A stretch of DNA of 64,000 nucleotides from Anaerolineae bacterium (GTDB lineage: Bacteria > Chloroflexota > Anaerolineae > Aggregatilineales > UBA2796), in assembly GCA_019637555.1 (NCBI GenBank), contig JAHBVK010000011.1, positions 59,877 to 123,876 of the forward strand. Reading direction: 5' to 3'. A program made the translations under genes and the position numbers. The stretch's first letter is position 1. Every line of letters starts with the position of its first letter. This document shows positions 13,917 to 22,200 of the stretch, in pieces. The notes under the pieces are model-generated. The model was not told the DNA's origin. It was given only the letters and a program-made list of their open reading frames with translations, and made no database searches.

Positions 13917-14279
13917 TTACTGCATCCGCACCAGGACGTTAGCGTCTGCCCACAGGCTTTCGAGATCGTAGTAGTTACGCATCTGTGGGGAGAAAAGATG
14001 CACGACGACATCGCCGTAATCCATTAGTACCCAGCCGTTAGGACCCTTACCCTCGGTGCGGATCGGGATCTTGCCGCCCGCTTCCTTCTTCACTTCTTCG
14101 CGCAGATGATCGATCAGCGCGTTCAATAGACGTTCGTTGCTGCCAGTGGCGATCACGAAATAATCAGCGATGGGGGTCACTTGGCGCAAGTCCATCAGCA
14201 CGATGTCCTCGCCCTTCTTATCGCTGATCAGATCGACCATCCGGCGTGCCAGATCGTTAGGCTCCAAAGTTGACTTCAC
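13917..14279 (-). CDS. rsfS: Ribosomal silencing factor RsfS
   Basis: 120 residues. RsfS (Iojap/DUF143) binds ribosomal protein uL14 and blocks subunit joining under starvation. Seen: KGEDIVLMDLRQVTPIADYFVIATGSN, the family hallmark, then EGKGPNGWVLMDYGDVVVHLFSPQMRNYYDLESLWADA. Length is normal. It lies 17 bp after ssb on the same strand, followed by a strong terminator, so ssb-rsfS is a two-gene unit. Confidence 0.95.
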   Translation of the reverse strand: MKSTLEPNDLARRMVDLISDKKGEDIVLMDLRQVTPIADYFVIATGSNERLLNALIDHLREEVKKEAGGKIPIRTEGKGPNGWVLMDYGDVVVHLFSPQMRNYYDLESLWADANVLVRMQ

Positions 14280-14296
14280 TCCAATACGATACAGAT

Positions 14297-14728
14297 TTAG
14301 AACGGAATCTCGTTGGGATCGTCGTAGCTGCCGCCCTTATTGCCGCCACCGCTGTTACTGCTACGCGCTCCCTCATATTCGCCACCACCGCCGCCACCAC
14401 CATCGCGGCTATCGAGAAACTTGAAATCGTTAGCGGTGAGTTCAAGGGTGGCTTGCGGCTGTCCATTTTTATCGGTGTAGGCATTCACATCGACTTCACC
14501 GATGACCAGAATCTTCATGCCCTTCTTGATATACTGGGCAGCAACTTCAGCGCGATCACGCCACACGCTGACGCGGAACCACGTCGTCTTTTCCTTGCGG
14601 GTTTCGCCTTTGCCTGTCACCTTGTTAACGGCAACAGTGAATTTCGTCACCGCGATGCCCTGCGGCGTGTAGTTCATTTCGGGGTCACGTCCAACGTTGC
14701 CCACAATGGTCACTTGCTGGAATGTCAT
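14297..14728 (-). CDS. ssb: Single-stranded DNA-binding protein
   Basis: 143 residues: an N-terminal OB fold (MTFQQVTIVGNVGRDPEMNY, TWFRVSVWRDRAEVAAQYIKKGMKI), a Gly-rich linker and the acidic tip DDPNEIPF that recruits partner proteins. The ATG at 14728 is preceded by AGAAGGA at 8 nt; the frame is open further upstream but without family similarity. A good promoter lies 70 nt upstream. Confidence 0.97.
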   Translation of the reverse strand: MTFQQVTIVGNVGRDPEMNYTPQGIAVTKFTVAVNKVTGKGETRKEKTTWFRVSVWRDRAEVAAQYIKKGMKILVIGEVDVNAYTDKNGQPQATLELTANDFKFLDSRDGGGGGGGEYEGARSSNSGGGNKGGSYDDPNEIPF

Positions 14729-14797
14729 GCGGTTTGTCCTTCTAGATACTCGGATATTCGACTGACAATGACTGTCGCCTGCATCCTTAATCTGATA

Positions 14798-14826
14798 ATT
14801 ATAGAACAAAAATTCGGCTTAAACAA
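14798..14826 (-). promoter_or_regulatory. Sigma70-type promoter of ssb-rsfS
   Basis: Read on the minus strand: TTGTTT (14826-14821), 17-bp spacer, TATAAT (14803-14798), about 70 nt before the ssb ATG. Confidence 0.7.
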
Positions 14827-14923
14827 GCGATAATCTAGCGTTTTTCTGCTTAATTTACACTCCTGATCCGCTTCATACGGCACGTAAAACGCCCGAATTT
14901 TCCACTCGTTACTTATGTTCCAT

Positions 14924-16006
14924 TTACGACGACATCAGCACCAAATCTTGCGGCAGTTTGGTCATCCTCAACTGGTTGCCGACGATCTGCACCACCTCAT
15001 CCAAGCGCACGAAATCCTGATCGCTGATCACGAAGACATAGGGATTGGCATCGCGGAAGAATCCGCTGAGATCAACGCCCTGTGGCACATTATCCGGTAC
15101 GCGGAGGGTACGCAAGCTCTCCCAGTAGAGTTCCATCTGCGTGCGGTAGTTAAGGCGGATCACTTTGCGGAACAGATAGGGATAGAGTGCCTTTTCGTCG
15201 GTGAGAACGCGCAGGCTACCGATTGCCATGCCGGCCACCGAGCCATCGATCTGCCAAATGCTGCTGATCTTTTCCGGGGGCAAGCCAGCACCGTCACCGA
15301 GTCGTTTTGCCGCATCCTGCGCCAGATACGTCGCCGCGATTAGCTTGTTGCGTAATTTCGCGGATAGTGTCATGAAGAACAGCGGATAAACCATTCCCTG
15401 CCGCAGCAAGCGATAGTTGGCACTCTGTTCCAACATATCCGCCAACTGCTGCACGGTTAGACTCGCGCCGTCCGCTAGAGTCGTGGTGCCTGTGAAAACC
15501 CACGCCAGCGGACGCCCGTTCAATTCCACATCGTTGCAGACAATGTAACCGGGGATGCTGTCGCCCAACTTGGTTTTAATCAGCCCCGTTGTCGTGCCAG
15601 CGGAGACATTCGCCTCCGAGATGTAAGTCGATGTGCCGAAGGTGCGCCACTTGGCATCGGTGACGCCGAGCATCTTGAGCAGTTCTGCCGTTGAACGCAG
15701 ACCCATCGCGGTTAACTGCTTGTAGCCGCCTGTCTTTGGCTCGGTAACATTCGCCAGCGTTTTGCCTTTGACATCTTCCGGCGCGGGCAGCGTGGGCGGT
15801 GAGTAGTGCGTCTCCAGCGCGTCGATCCCTTGCAGACGTAGCTGGATCACGCCGTTGTCTTCGGCTATGCGTCGCTCGAAGATGGCGCGATTCTCGGTGT
15901 CGATCTGCTGCCACAGCTTGGGATTGCTGGCGCGGAACTTGACCGAATCCGCATCCGGTGACTGCCCGACGACGTGATAAGTGCCTTTGATCAAAATGTA
16001 GTTCAT
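14924..16006 (-). CDS. Hypothetical protein with SNase-like N-terminal segment
   Basis: 360 residues from MNYILIKGTYHVVGQSPDADSVKF. The pairing of SPDADSVKFRA with GVIQLRLQGIDALETHYSP recalls the staphylococcal-nuclease fold (D-x-D-x-V...LRLxGIDAxE), with a longer insertion between the halves. The remaining 250 residues (GRPLAWVFTGTTTLADGASL, LLRQGMVYPLFFMTLSAKLR and so on) are unlike a simple nuclease and I do not recognise them. No signal peptide is visible. The ATG at 16006 was chosen because the family-like part starts there; the frame is open to 16174. Confidence 0.6.
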   Translation of the reverse strand: MNYILIKGTYHVVGQSPDADSVKFRASNPKLWQQIDTENRAIFERRIAEDNGVIQLRLQGIDALETHYSPPTLPAPEDVKGKTLANVTEPKTGGYKQLTAMGLRSTAELLKMLGVTDAKWRTFGTSTYISEANVSAGTTTGLIKTKLGDSIPGYIVCNDVELNGRPLAWVFTGTTTLADGASLTVQQLADMLEQSANYRLLRQGMVYPLFFMTLSAKLRNKLIAATYLAQDAAKRLGDGAGLPPEKISSIWQIDGSVAGMAIGSLRVLTDEKALYPYLFRKVIRLNYRTQMELYWESLRTLRVPDNVPQGVDLSGFFRDANPYVFVISDQDFVRLDEVVQIVGNQLRMTKLPQDLVLMSS

Positions 16007-16101
16007 TGGTTTTACTCTGTGCTTGCGTAAATTGAGTTGTGGATACTTTACCTCACCACCAACAAATGTTGTTCTTGTCGATGAGCTACGGGCGGCGCAT
16101 T

Positions 16102-16208
16102 CCCGGAGCTGAAGCTCCGGGCTGAAATAGTAGTGCTCACTGCTACTCGTTCTAGCCGACTTAGCACCCTTCAAGGTGCTTCGTGCTTATAGCCGGATGC
16201 ATTAGCGT
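16102..16208 (-). repeat. Dispersed composite repeat, copy 1
   Basis: On the minus strand a 26-nt block (16208-16183, containing GCATCCGGCTATAAGCAC) is followed after about 60 nt by a palindrome with arms CCCGGAGCT / AGCTCCGGG and a 2-nt centre (16102-16121). The same two parts in the same order and orientation recur at 48363-48460. No coding content. Confidence 0.7.
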
Positions 16209-16231
16209 CCGATGGGTGTGATACCAATAGC

Positions 16232-16259
16232 AACGAAAAGACCCCTGCAAGGAGGGGTC
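16232..16259 (-). terminator. Terminator of the tmRNA gene
   Basis: Minus-strand stem GACCCCT / AGGGGTC with loop CCTTGC, followed by TTTTCGTT, 10 nt beyond the tmRNA 3' end. Confidence 0.85.
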
Positions 16260-16268
16260 AATCGATTG

Positions 16269-16650
16269 TGGAGATGAAGGAGAATTGAACTCCTTGTCCG
16301 AAAGAATTTGACCGAATGCTTCTACAAGCGTAGTCCGGCTATTGATTTCGCTACCGCAAGCCCCGGCGGACAAGGTTGTGCGGCGCTATCCTATGATCTT
16401 AATTCCCGTTTATAGGAGTCACGAGAAAGCAGCCCGGTATTGGTCTCGCCCGCTGCTACGCCAACCGGACCTGACGTAGGCGGACGGGCTAACCTTGGTT
16501 AGCCAGCTTGCTTAAGCTGTTATTAGGCAGCGAGAGCGAAGCTTGAAGTGGTGTTGTTGCCACTTGAGTTTTTGCCCATTTTTAACGAAGTGCTAGGCGC
16601 TTCGGCTTGCCACAAACGACCAGCCTCCCCCGTCGAAACCTGTCATCCCC
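16269..16650 (-). ncRNA. ssrA: Transfer-messenger RNA (one-piece tmRNA)
   Basis: About 382 nt, rescuing stalled ribosomes by trans-translation. The 5' end GGGGATGACAGGTTTCGAC is the classical tmRNA start. The 3' end carries a T-arm (AAGGAG-TTCAATT-CTCCTT) and CATCTCC, which pairs with GGGGATG to form the acceptor stem (one G-U pair). The tRNA-like end is followed by ACAA, so CCA is not encoded and must be added. The mRNA-like part encodes a tag ending ALAA and two stop codons. A promoter and a terminator frame the gene. Confidence 0.97.
16523..16576 (-). other. tmRNA proteolysis-tag reading frame
   Basis: Translates as GKNSSGNNTTSSFALAA followed by TAA TAA. The ALAA end is the ClpXP/ClpAP degron. 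The resume codon is probably the GGC at 16576, just after AAAAAT. The front half is unusually rich in Ser, Asn and Thr. Confidence 0.85.
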
Positions 16651-16664
16651 ATATTGATGCTAGT

Positions 16665-16693
16665 ATTTTAGCATAAGCATAGGTTCAGGTAAA
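16665..16693 (-). promoter_or_regulatory. Putative tmRNA promoter
   Basis: Minus strand TTTACC (16693-16688), 17-bp spacer, TAAAAT (16670-16665). Transcription would begin about 8 nt before the mature 5' end, which RNase P would then create. Confidence 0.55.
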
Positions 16694-16700
16694 GTGCAGC

Positions 16701-17153
16701 CTACAGTTTGCGTTTCATCACGGAGATGTTGAGACCCTCTCCGCGTACTGCTTGGGAAACTGGTGATAGCACGCCCGCTAGTTTGGTGATGCGGCGGAAA
16801 TACGGCGGCATCTGATCGCTGGTAACCGGGCTGAAGCCGAAGCGCTGATAGAACGGCTCCAGCGATCGCTGGCACATCAGATACAACGTGCCAGATTGAT
16901 CCGCCAATAGCGCATTGATGATCTGAGTAGCGATGCCTTCACCTTGTCGTTCAGGGATTACCGCAATCGACGCCAATTCGTGCGAACCATCGCGGTGCGT
17001 TTTGATCTGTCCCGTACCAACGATCTGACCAGCGTCTTCAGCGACGACGAAGTGCTGCCATTTCAAATCCATTGGATTGATATGTGCTGCACGGATGATG
17101 CTCGTGATTGTTGGTTGATCGGCTTCGGTGGCGGTACGGATGATCACATTCAC
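16701..17153 (-). CDS. GNAT family N-acetyltransferase (ArgA-like short form)
   Basis: 150 residues. GNAT fold: IIRTATEADQPTITSIIRAA, then IVGTGQIKTHRDGSHELASIAVIP, with the acetyl-CoA loop PERQGEGIATQIINALL (Q/R-x-x-G-x-G/A type) and YLMCQRSLEPFYQRFGF. It resembles short N-acetylglutamate synthase-like proteins, but the substrate is not certain. It lies 17 bp after the DUF4287/DUF5655 gene, in an operon with it. Confidence 0.85.
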   Translation of the reverse strand: MNVIIRTATEADQPTITSIIRAAHINPMDLKWQHFVVAEDAGQIVGTGQIKTHRDGSHELASIAVIPERQGEGIATQIINALLADQSGTLYLMCQRSLEPFYQRFGFSPVTSDQMPPYFRRITKLAGVLSPVSQAVRGEGLNISVMKRKL

Positions 17154-17170
17154 GGATGGATAACTCGATC

Positions 17171-17743
17171 TTATTTCTGGTGTACTCGATTGTATGCCTG
17201 CTCGACGAAGCCGAGGAATTTGGCGTTTACATCGCTCGGTGCCGCGATCTCGATCATGTGCGTGAGGTTGGGCATCGCGCCGAGACTTTTCGCCTTTTGC
17301 ACGTAATCATCGAACGGCGTATCACCGAGATCGAGTCCGGCGCGGATCAGCTTGGCGGTAGGTGAGGCGCAGGCGAATATCTTCTTGCCCTCAATGGAGA
17401 CATACGCTTTGGTGGGGATCAATTCGACATCGGGCAGCCGCTGTGTGATAGCACTTTCCAACGCGTGGTAAGTGGGCAGCAGTGCTTGTTTATCCTCGAA
17501 CAATTTCTTGAACAGTACATCGTAATCAAAGACGGGCTGACCGCCATTTAGATAGAGTCCTTGCAGGAAATTTGCCTGTAGATGATTCAGGTTATGTGCT
17601 TCTTTGAGCCACTTGAGGATCGCCTGCGGTTTGTCCAATCCGCTGCTTTTGATCACCGTGAACCACTCATCCAGAGACTTGCCTGTTTTCTGCGCGACGG
17701 TTGCAATAAATTCTTGCTCCAGCCGCTGTGAATCTTTAGCCAT
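17171..17743 (-). CDS. DUF4287 and DUF5655 domain protein
   Basis: 190 residues. The N-terminal ~70 residues (TGKSLDEWFTVIKSSGLDKPQAILKWLKEAHNLNHLQAN) match the DUF4287 helical domain. The C-terminal ~110 residues (YHALESAITQRLPDVELIPTKAYVSIEGKKIFACASPT) match DUF5655, which has an N-terminal-nuclease-like fold of unknown use. It is the first gene of the pair with the acetyltransferase. Cytosolic; function unknown. Confidence 0.8.
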   Translation of the reverse strand: MAKDSQRLEQEFIATVAQKTGKSLDEWFTVIKSSGLDKPQAILKWLKEAHNLNHLQANFLQGLYLNGGQPVFDYDVLFKKLFEDKQALLPTYHALESAITQRLPDVELIPTKAYVSIEGKKIFACASPTAKLIRAGLDLGDTPFDDYVQKAKSLGAMPNLTHMIEIAAPSDVNAKFLGFVEQAYNRVHQK

Positions 17744-17807
17744 AAGAATGTCCTAGAACATATGTTTGCGCTGGCGACAGTGTAAGGCAACTCTGATAAG
17801 GAGTCAA

Positions 17808-17835
17808 GCAGTCAAATGATCTGCTGACCGAGTAG
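17808..17835 (-). pseudogene. Remnant copy of the arginase 3' end
   Basis: 28 bp matching 18596-18623 with three mismatches. Read on the minus strand it still encodes LLGQQII-stop, compared with LLGQRII-stop at the real arginase end; two of the three differences are synonymous. It lies on the far side of the DUF2726 gene from arginase. Confidence 0.7.
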
Positions 17836-17893
17836 CGTAATGTAACCAAAATGGAATCACGACATAAAGTGCGATAAAGTGTAAGTCATATGA

Positions 17894-18607
17894 ATGGAGA
17901 AATGGTACGCGATGACCGCCGATGAACGTTCTGGCTGTTTGACACAAATCATGCGCGTGTTGGGTCTAAAGAGCGCACCAGAGAAGAAGGTGGAAAGTGT
18001 AGTCACTAGCAGTGAGGTGACCTATCCGTATCATCTACGAGATAACTTCCTGTCAAAAGCAGAGCTTTACTTTTATCACGTCCTCGTCAAGGCAGTTGGT
18101 GACGACAAAGTGATTTGCCCTAAAGTATTGCTTAGAGATGTCCTTTATGTTTCCGACAAAAAGAATAATATGGACGCATTCTATAGGATTTCGCAAAAAC
18201 ATTTGGACTTCATAGTTTGCGACTCGCGAAGCATGGACCCGTTGCTGGCAATTGAACTCGATGATGCGAGTCATCAGCAAATAGGACGAAATAGCTCTGA
18301 TGAGATCAAAAACAATGCGCTGGAATCCGCAGGATTACCGCTTTTGCGGATTAAAGCTGCGCGTGGCTACGATGTGACTGAACTACGCGCAAAGTTGACA
18401 ACTACTTGGTTAGCTCCAAAGCAAATTGCGCTTGTAACAATAGCCGACGAGAATAACTTAACAACTGCTCCTTCTTGTCCCAAATGTGGCAGCAAAATGG
18501 TTTTGCGTACTGCTACTCAGGGAGAACGCAAAGGTGAGCCATTTTATGGATGCTCTACCTATCCACAGTGCAGAGGAATAGTTCATATAACTACGGCAGT
18601 CAAATAA
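17894..18607 (+). CDS. DUF2726 (PD-(D/E)XK-like) protein with C-terminal zinc ribbon
   Basis: 237 residues. The central region ([66 protein letters not shown]) matches DUF2726, whose conserved E, D and LxIELDD residues suggest a restriction-like nuclease fold. The C-terminus is a topoisomerase-type C4 zinc ribbon ([20 protein letters not shown], then CSTYPQC). The gene looks AT-richer than its neighbours. Its stop codon lies inside a copy of the arginase 3' end, and an older copy lies 86 bp upstream of its start, so it seems to have been inserted there. It converges on arginase with an 8-bp overlap. Confidence 0.85.
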   Translation: MEKWYAMTADERSGCLTQIMRVLGLKSAPEKKVESVVTSSEVTYPYHLRDNFLSKAELYFYHVLVKAVGDDKVICPKVLLRDVLYVSDKKNNMDAFYRISQKHLDFIVCDSRSMDPLLAIELDDASHQQIGRNSSDEIKNNALESAGLPLLRIKAARGYDVTELRAKLTTTWLAPKQIALVTIADENNLTTAPSCPKCGSKMVLRTATQGERKGEPFYGCSTYPQCRGIVHITTAVK

Positions 18608-18623
18608 TCCGCTGACCGAGCAG
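18596..18623 (-). repeat. Right copy of the 28-bp repeat (arginase 3' end)
   Basis: 25 of 28 positions identical to 17808-17835. It contains both the arginase stop codon (minus strand) and the DUF2726 gene stop codon (plus strand). Confidence 0.75.
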
Positions 18624-19511
18624 GCTCGCCGCCAGTTCCACCGCTAACTCCGCCGTGCGATTGCGGTTGTCGAGGATCGGATTGATCTCTACGATGTCCA
18701 TCGAGCGTACCTTGCCAGAGGAGTGCAGGATTTCCATCAGCAGGTGTGCCTCGCGATAAGTTAGACCGCCGGGGATCGGTGTGCCGACGCCGGGCGCGAA
18801 TTCGGGATCGAGCGAGTCCATATCGAGGCTGACATGGATGTGATCATAGTTGGCGAAGTGCTCCAGCGTCCGCCGCGTGATCTGCCCGACGCCGTGTTCG
18901 TCGATGTCGGTCATGGTGTGTATGGTGATCCCGCTGTCGATCAGGCGCTGGCGTTCCGGTGCATCCAGATTGCGGATGCCGATCATGACCACTTGCTGCG
19001 GCTGCAATTTCGCGCCAGCATGACCGATGTCCGCCAGTTCTTTCGGTTCATCACCGAGCAGCGCCGCCATCGGCATCCCGTGAACGTTGCCGGATGGCGA
19101 CGTTTTTGGTGTGTTGTAGTCAGCGTGTGCGTCCACCCAGATCACGCCGACTTTGCCTTGCGTCGCCACGCCGGATACACTGCCCACGCTCATGCTGTGA
19201 TCGCCGCCCAAAAAGATCGAGAAATCCGCCGTCTTGATGCTGTCCACTGCTCGCTGATAGAGATCATTGCAGACTTGCACCACTGCGTGCAAATGGTGCG
19301 CGTTCGTCTCATCCACCTGATCGGGTATTTCTTCGACGACTGGCACAATCAGATTGCCGTCATCATCCACTTCGCAGCTTAGTCGCTGGATGCGCTCTTT
19401 CAATCCGGCGTAACGTACTGCGCTCGGTCCCATATCCACGCCGCGCCGACTCTGCCCTAAGTCCATCGGCACACCAATAATCCGCACAAGGCGGGAAGCT
19501 GACTTATTCAC
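18600..19511 (-). CDS. rocF: Arginase
   Basis: 303 residues. Manganese enzyme hydrolysing arginine to ornithine and urea. Metal ligands are visible: GGDHS (His105), DAHADYN (Asp127, His129, Asp131) and SLDMDSLDP (Asp230, Asp232). [16 protein letters not shown] at the N-terminus and the substrate loop [10 protein letters not shown] are also typical of true arginases rather than agmatinases. Neighbours show no urea or ornithine pathway. The last eight codons are duplicated on the far side of the adjacent DUF2726 gene. Confidence 0.95.
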   Translation of the reverse strand: MNKSASRLVRIIGVPMDLGQSRRGVDMGPSAVRYAGLKERIQRLSCEVDDDGNLIVPVVEEIPDQVDETNAHHLHAVVQVCNDLYQRAVDSIKTADFSIFLGGDHSMSVGSVSGVATQGKVGVIWVDAHADYNTPKTSPSGNVHGMPMAALLGDEPKELADIGHAGAKLQPQQVVMIGIRNLDAPERQRLIDSGITIHTMTDIDEHGVGQITRRTLEHFANYDHIHVSLDMDSLDPEFAPGVGTPIPGGLTYREAHLLMEILHSSGKVRSMDIVEINPILDNRNRTAELAVELAASLLGQRII

Positions 19512-19543
19512 AAGATTATTTTCTCCGCTAAAGCTACTTCATC

Positions 19544-20323
19544 CTACACCGCTGGCGGCGCGTATTTCTGTACGTGGAAAGCACTGGCGACGGGTACGAT
19601 CTGTGCCGGATCAGCGAAGGTCACCTTGAGGAACGCCTCTAACTCGCGTACCATCGCTGCCAACTGTTCATCGCTCAAACGCCAGCAGCGCGACCACATC
19701 CGGTTCCGCATCTCGTTAACCAGTTCGATGGGTGCGGCGTGAACCGTATAGTCAACTTTATCCTCGGATAGCAACCGCCAACCCTCATCCGCTAAAAAAG
19801 TCTGGCGCTGCTCGAAACTGAGTCCGCCCTCGAAGGTACGACTCTCCCGCTCCCTTTGCCGCCAGAACTGCTGCATCGGTTCGTTATCGCCCTGCCGATT
19901 CCAGCCGTGCAGCAAGACACCGTCTGGTTTGAGTACACGCTTGAGTTCGACCAGCGCCCGCTGCCAGTTGGGGATCAGATGGAAGACATGCACCGCCACC
20001 ACCGCGTCAAAGCTGGCATCCGCATACGGCAGCACCCGCGCATCACCTTCGCTGAGATTGATCCGTTCGCCTGTTTGCTTGCCGCGCAGTTTGAGCATCA
20101 TCGGGCGGGAGATATCGATGCCGACGTATTTGCCAACGTGGGGCGCAAGCGGCAGCGCGATCCGTCCCGTACCGACGCCCACTTCCAGCACACGACTCCG
20201 TGTGGTCAGAGCACCCACGCGTATGAACGCCTGCGCCGCGTCGCGTTCGATTCCATCGGGGAATCCGCGTGTGCGGTCATAAAATTCGGCGGCGCGATCA
20301 AAGGTAATCGTGTCGGTAGACAT
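19544..20323 (-). CDS. Class I SAM-dependent methyltransferase
   Basis: About 259 residues. Seen: [17 protein letters not shown], motif [17 protein letters not shown], acidic GIDISRPMM, motif [26 protein letters not shown] and [16 protein letters not shown] ubiE/methyltransf_11-type enzyme with unknown substrate. The start was placed at the ATG at 20323, preceded by GGAG at about 8 nt. It lies 32 bp upstream of arginase on the same strand and may be cotranscribed. Confidence 0.88.
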   Translation of the reverse strand: MSTDTITFDRAAEFYDRTRGFPDGIERDAAQAFIRVGALTTRSRVLEVGVGTGRIALPLAPHVGKYVGIDISRPMMLKLRGKQTGERINLSEGDARVLPYADASFDAVVAVHVFHLIPNWQRALVELKRVLKPDGVLLHGWNRQGDNEPMQQFWRQRERESRTFEGGLSFEQRQTFLADEGWRLLSEDKVDYTVHAAPIELVNEMRNRMWSRCWRLSDEQLAAMVRELEAFLKVTFADPAQIVPVASAFHVQKYAPPAV

Positions 20324-20406
20324 GTTCTTCACTCCGCTGCTGGGCTGTGGATGCGCTGCGAAGTAGTGTAGCGCGAGATGATTAAGAAGTTGCTATTGTC
20401 TATCCC

Positions 20407-21666
20407 CTATCGCGTCGCTTTGAAGTCGCGCACGTTGCAGGAGATGTATGCCTTCGCTGTGACTGCCACTCCCGGCTCAAAGCCGATCTTTACATGGCTG
20501 AGGTTGCGCACCAGAATTTGCGCTTTGCCGTCGATGTCGAACGGTTCGTGGAAGACACCATTCCAGTTAAGCAGCGCCGATTGCTTTTCCTCGCTGCACA
20601 GTCGCGCCTTGACCAGCATCGCCAGCAGCGCCGACCAGCGTGGTTCGATCTCTGGCTGGCGGTTGAACTGGTAGCGACACTCGAAGCCGAGCGTGTTCAA
20701 CATACCCGCAGGTGTTAGCTCAATCGCCACGATCACAAGATCGGTGAGTTTAGTGAAGCCCGCTACCAGCAGATCGAGTTGCTCGGCGTCGCCCTGCCAG
20801 CCCAAGCCCTGCAAATACAGCTTGATCGACTCTTTAGGCAAATCTAAGCACAGACGAACATTCCGCGATTTCCGCGCCATCACGCCTGCCCAACGCACCG
20901 ATCCGCCAGCGGGCAAGGCATCGAGGCACGCTTGCACCCGTCGCAGCGCACCCGCTTCGGGGTTCAGTAGTTTCAAGCCCGCTTCAATCGCCGACTGATC
21001 TGCATCTTCCTTCAAGCGAAAAAAGACACTTGGTTCGGGTGCCGTGATCGGTTGCACAGCTAGTGGAATGTCGATCTCTAACCATGCTGTTTCTACCGCC
21101 TGATTTAACAGTGATTCTGCTTCTGCCCACGCCGCGCAAAAGTCGCGCGTTACGCCGCTGGCGTTCGCTGCCAACCATTCGCGTCCGCGATCCAGCGCCG
21201 GATCGAGCAGGAGCGAGAGATCGACCTGCGGCTGATCCGCTTTCAGTCGATGTTCCAATAACAAACTGCGCGAGACTTCTGCTGGATACTGCTCTAGCAC
21301 GCGCCGTAATGCTTTGCGTACTTCTGCTTTGGTAAGCGCGGCATCGAAATAAGGATCAAAAGCCTTGAATACAGCAGCTAAAGTGTCAATTTGCGTGATC
21401 GGTGGGCGGTCATAATGGGGATGCGCTTGAGAATAAGCAGCGCTACTAACCTCGCGCAGCTTATCGCGCATTTGCACTACATTAAACAACAAACGATCTC
21501 TCAGGACATCGGGTAAAGGCTGATTGGTGGGCGTGGGCGCGCCGACTAGTGTGCCTGCTTCCAACTGCGCGGCGATGTCGGTAATTTTGGAGGCGATAGC
21601 TTCAAGTTGCTGACTGACTTCATTAAAAGGAGTGGCAGTCTTAAGTAGAGTCATATCACGTGTCAT
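20407..21666 (-). CDS. Unrecognised 419-residue protein closing the WXG100 operon
   Basis: No family recognised. The first ~120 residues are helical (FNEVSQQLEAIASKITDIAAQLEAGT; RDRLLFNVVQMRDKLREVSS). The last ~200 look like an alpha/beta domain with alternating strands (NVRLCLDLPKESIKLYLQGLGW; LVIVAIELTPAGMLNTLGFECRYQFN; LSHVKIGFEPGVAVTAKAYISC). No signal peptide, membrane segment or Walker motif is visible. The ATG overlaps the end of the upstream coiled-coil gene by 11 bp; a second ATG at 21654 would remove the overlap. Because it is translationally coupled to the WXG100 genes, a role as chaperone, effector or adaptor is possible but unproven. Confidence 0.7.
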   Translation of the reverse strand: MTRDMTLLKTATPFNEVSQQLEAIASKITDIAAQLEAGTLVGAPTPTNQPLPDVLRDRLLFNVVQMRDKLREVSSAAYSQAHPHYDRPPITQIDTLAAVFKAFDPYFDAALTKAEVRKALRRVLEQYPAEVSRSLLLEHRLKADQPQVDLSLLLDPALDRGREWLAANASGVTRDFCAAWAEAESLLNQAVETAWLEIDIPLAVQPITAPEPSVFFRLKEDADQSAIEAGLKLLNPEAGALRRVQACLDALPAGGSVRWAGVMARKSRNVRLCLDLPKESIKLYLQGLGWQGDAEQLDLLVAGFTKLTDLVIVAIELTPAGMLNTLGFECRYQFNRQPEIEPRWSALLAMLVKARLCSEEKQSALLNWNGVFHEPFDIDGKAQILVRNLSHVKIGFEPGVAVTAKAYISCNVRDFKATR

Positions 21667-22195
21667 TGCCGGGTTGATCCTGCTGGTGATCTTGCTGACG
21701 GGCGAGTTCTTCTTGAACCGCTTTTTCGATAGCGTCCTTATCGACCAAGTTCTTCACATCCTCAATCGATTTGACGCGGCTGCCGAGATTCTCTAAGGCA
21801 GCAGCAGCGCGTTGAACATTGGCAGACATGCGCTCCGTCTGCGTGCTCCAGTTCTGCAAGCCGCGCTGCAGATGCTGCAACGTGGGGATCACCAGCTTAT
21901 CCAGTTCTGCGAGGATGCGCTGCGTGGTGAGGCTGCTGGATCGACCTGCCTGCACTGTCTTTTCCTGCTGTTCCACGATCTCCACGACCTGCGCCATTTG
22001 TGCGGCGAGATCGGTGAACTGAGTAGAGATTTGCTGCAAGCCATCGGTGTCGATCTCCACACGCGGCGGGAGCGTCGGACGAAGCGCGAGGAGCGACTCC
22101 GCGCGTTCGTCCAACTCCGCCATCCGCTCGATCAACGCATCGAGTTCCGCTGTCGGATTCGATGCTTCTGGTTGCTGAGGTGGCGTTTGCGTCAT
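21656..22195 (-). CDS. Coiled-coil protein in the WXG100 operon
   Basis: 179 residues, almost entirely helical, with heptad-like spacing (LDALIERMAELDERAESLLAL; LQQISTQFTDLAAQMAQVVE; MSANVQRAAAALENLGSRV). A Pro/Gln-rich N-terminus and a Gln/Asp-rich C-terminus (EELARQQDHQQDQPGNDT) flank it. No family recognised. It starts 5 bp after the last small WXG100-like gene and overlaps the next one, so all are translated from one message. A partner or chaperone for the small helical proteins is a reasonable guess. Confidence 0.75.
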   Translation of the reverse strand: MTQTPPQQPEASNPTAELDALIERMAELDERAESLLALRPTLPPRVEIDTDGLQQISTQFTDLAAQMAQVVEIVEQQEKTVQAGRSSSLTTQRILAELDKLVIPTLQHLQRGLQNWSTQTERMSANVQRAAAALENLGSRVKSIEDVKNLVDKDAIEKAVQEELARQQDHQQDQPGNDT

Positions 22196-22200
22196 TTCGA

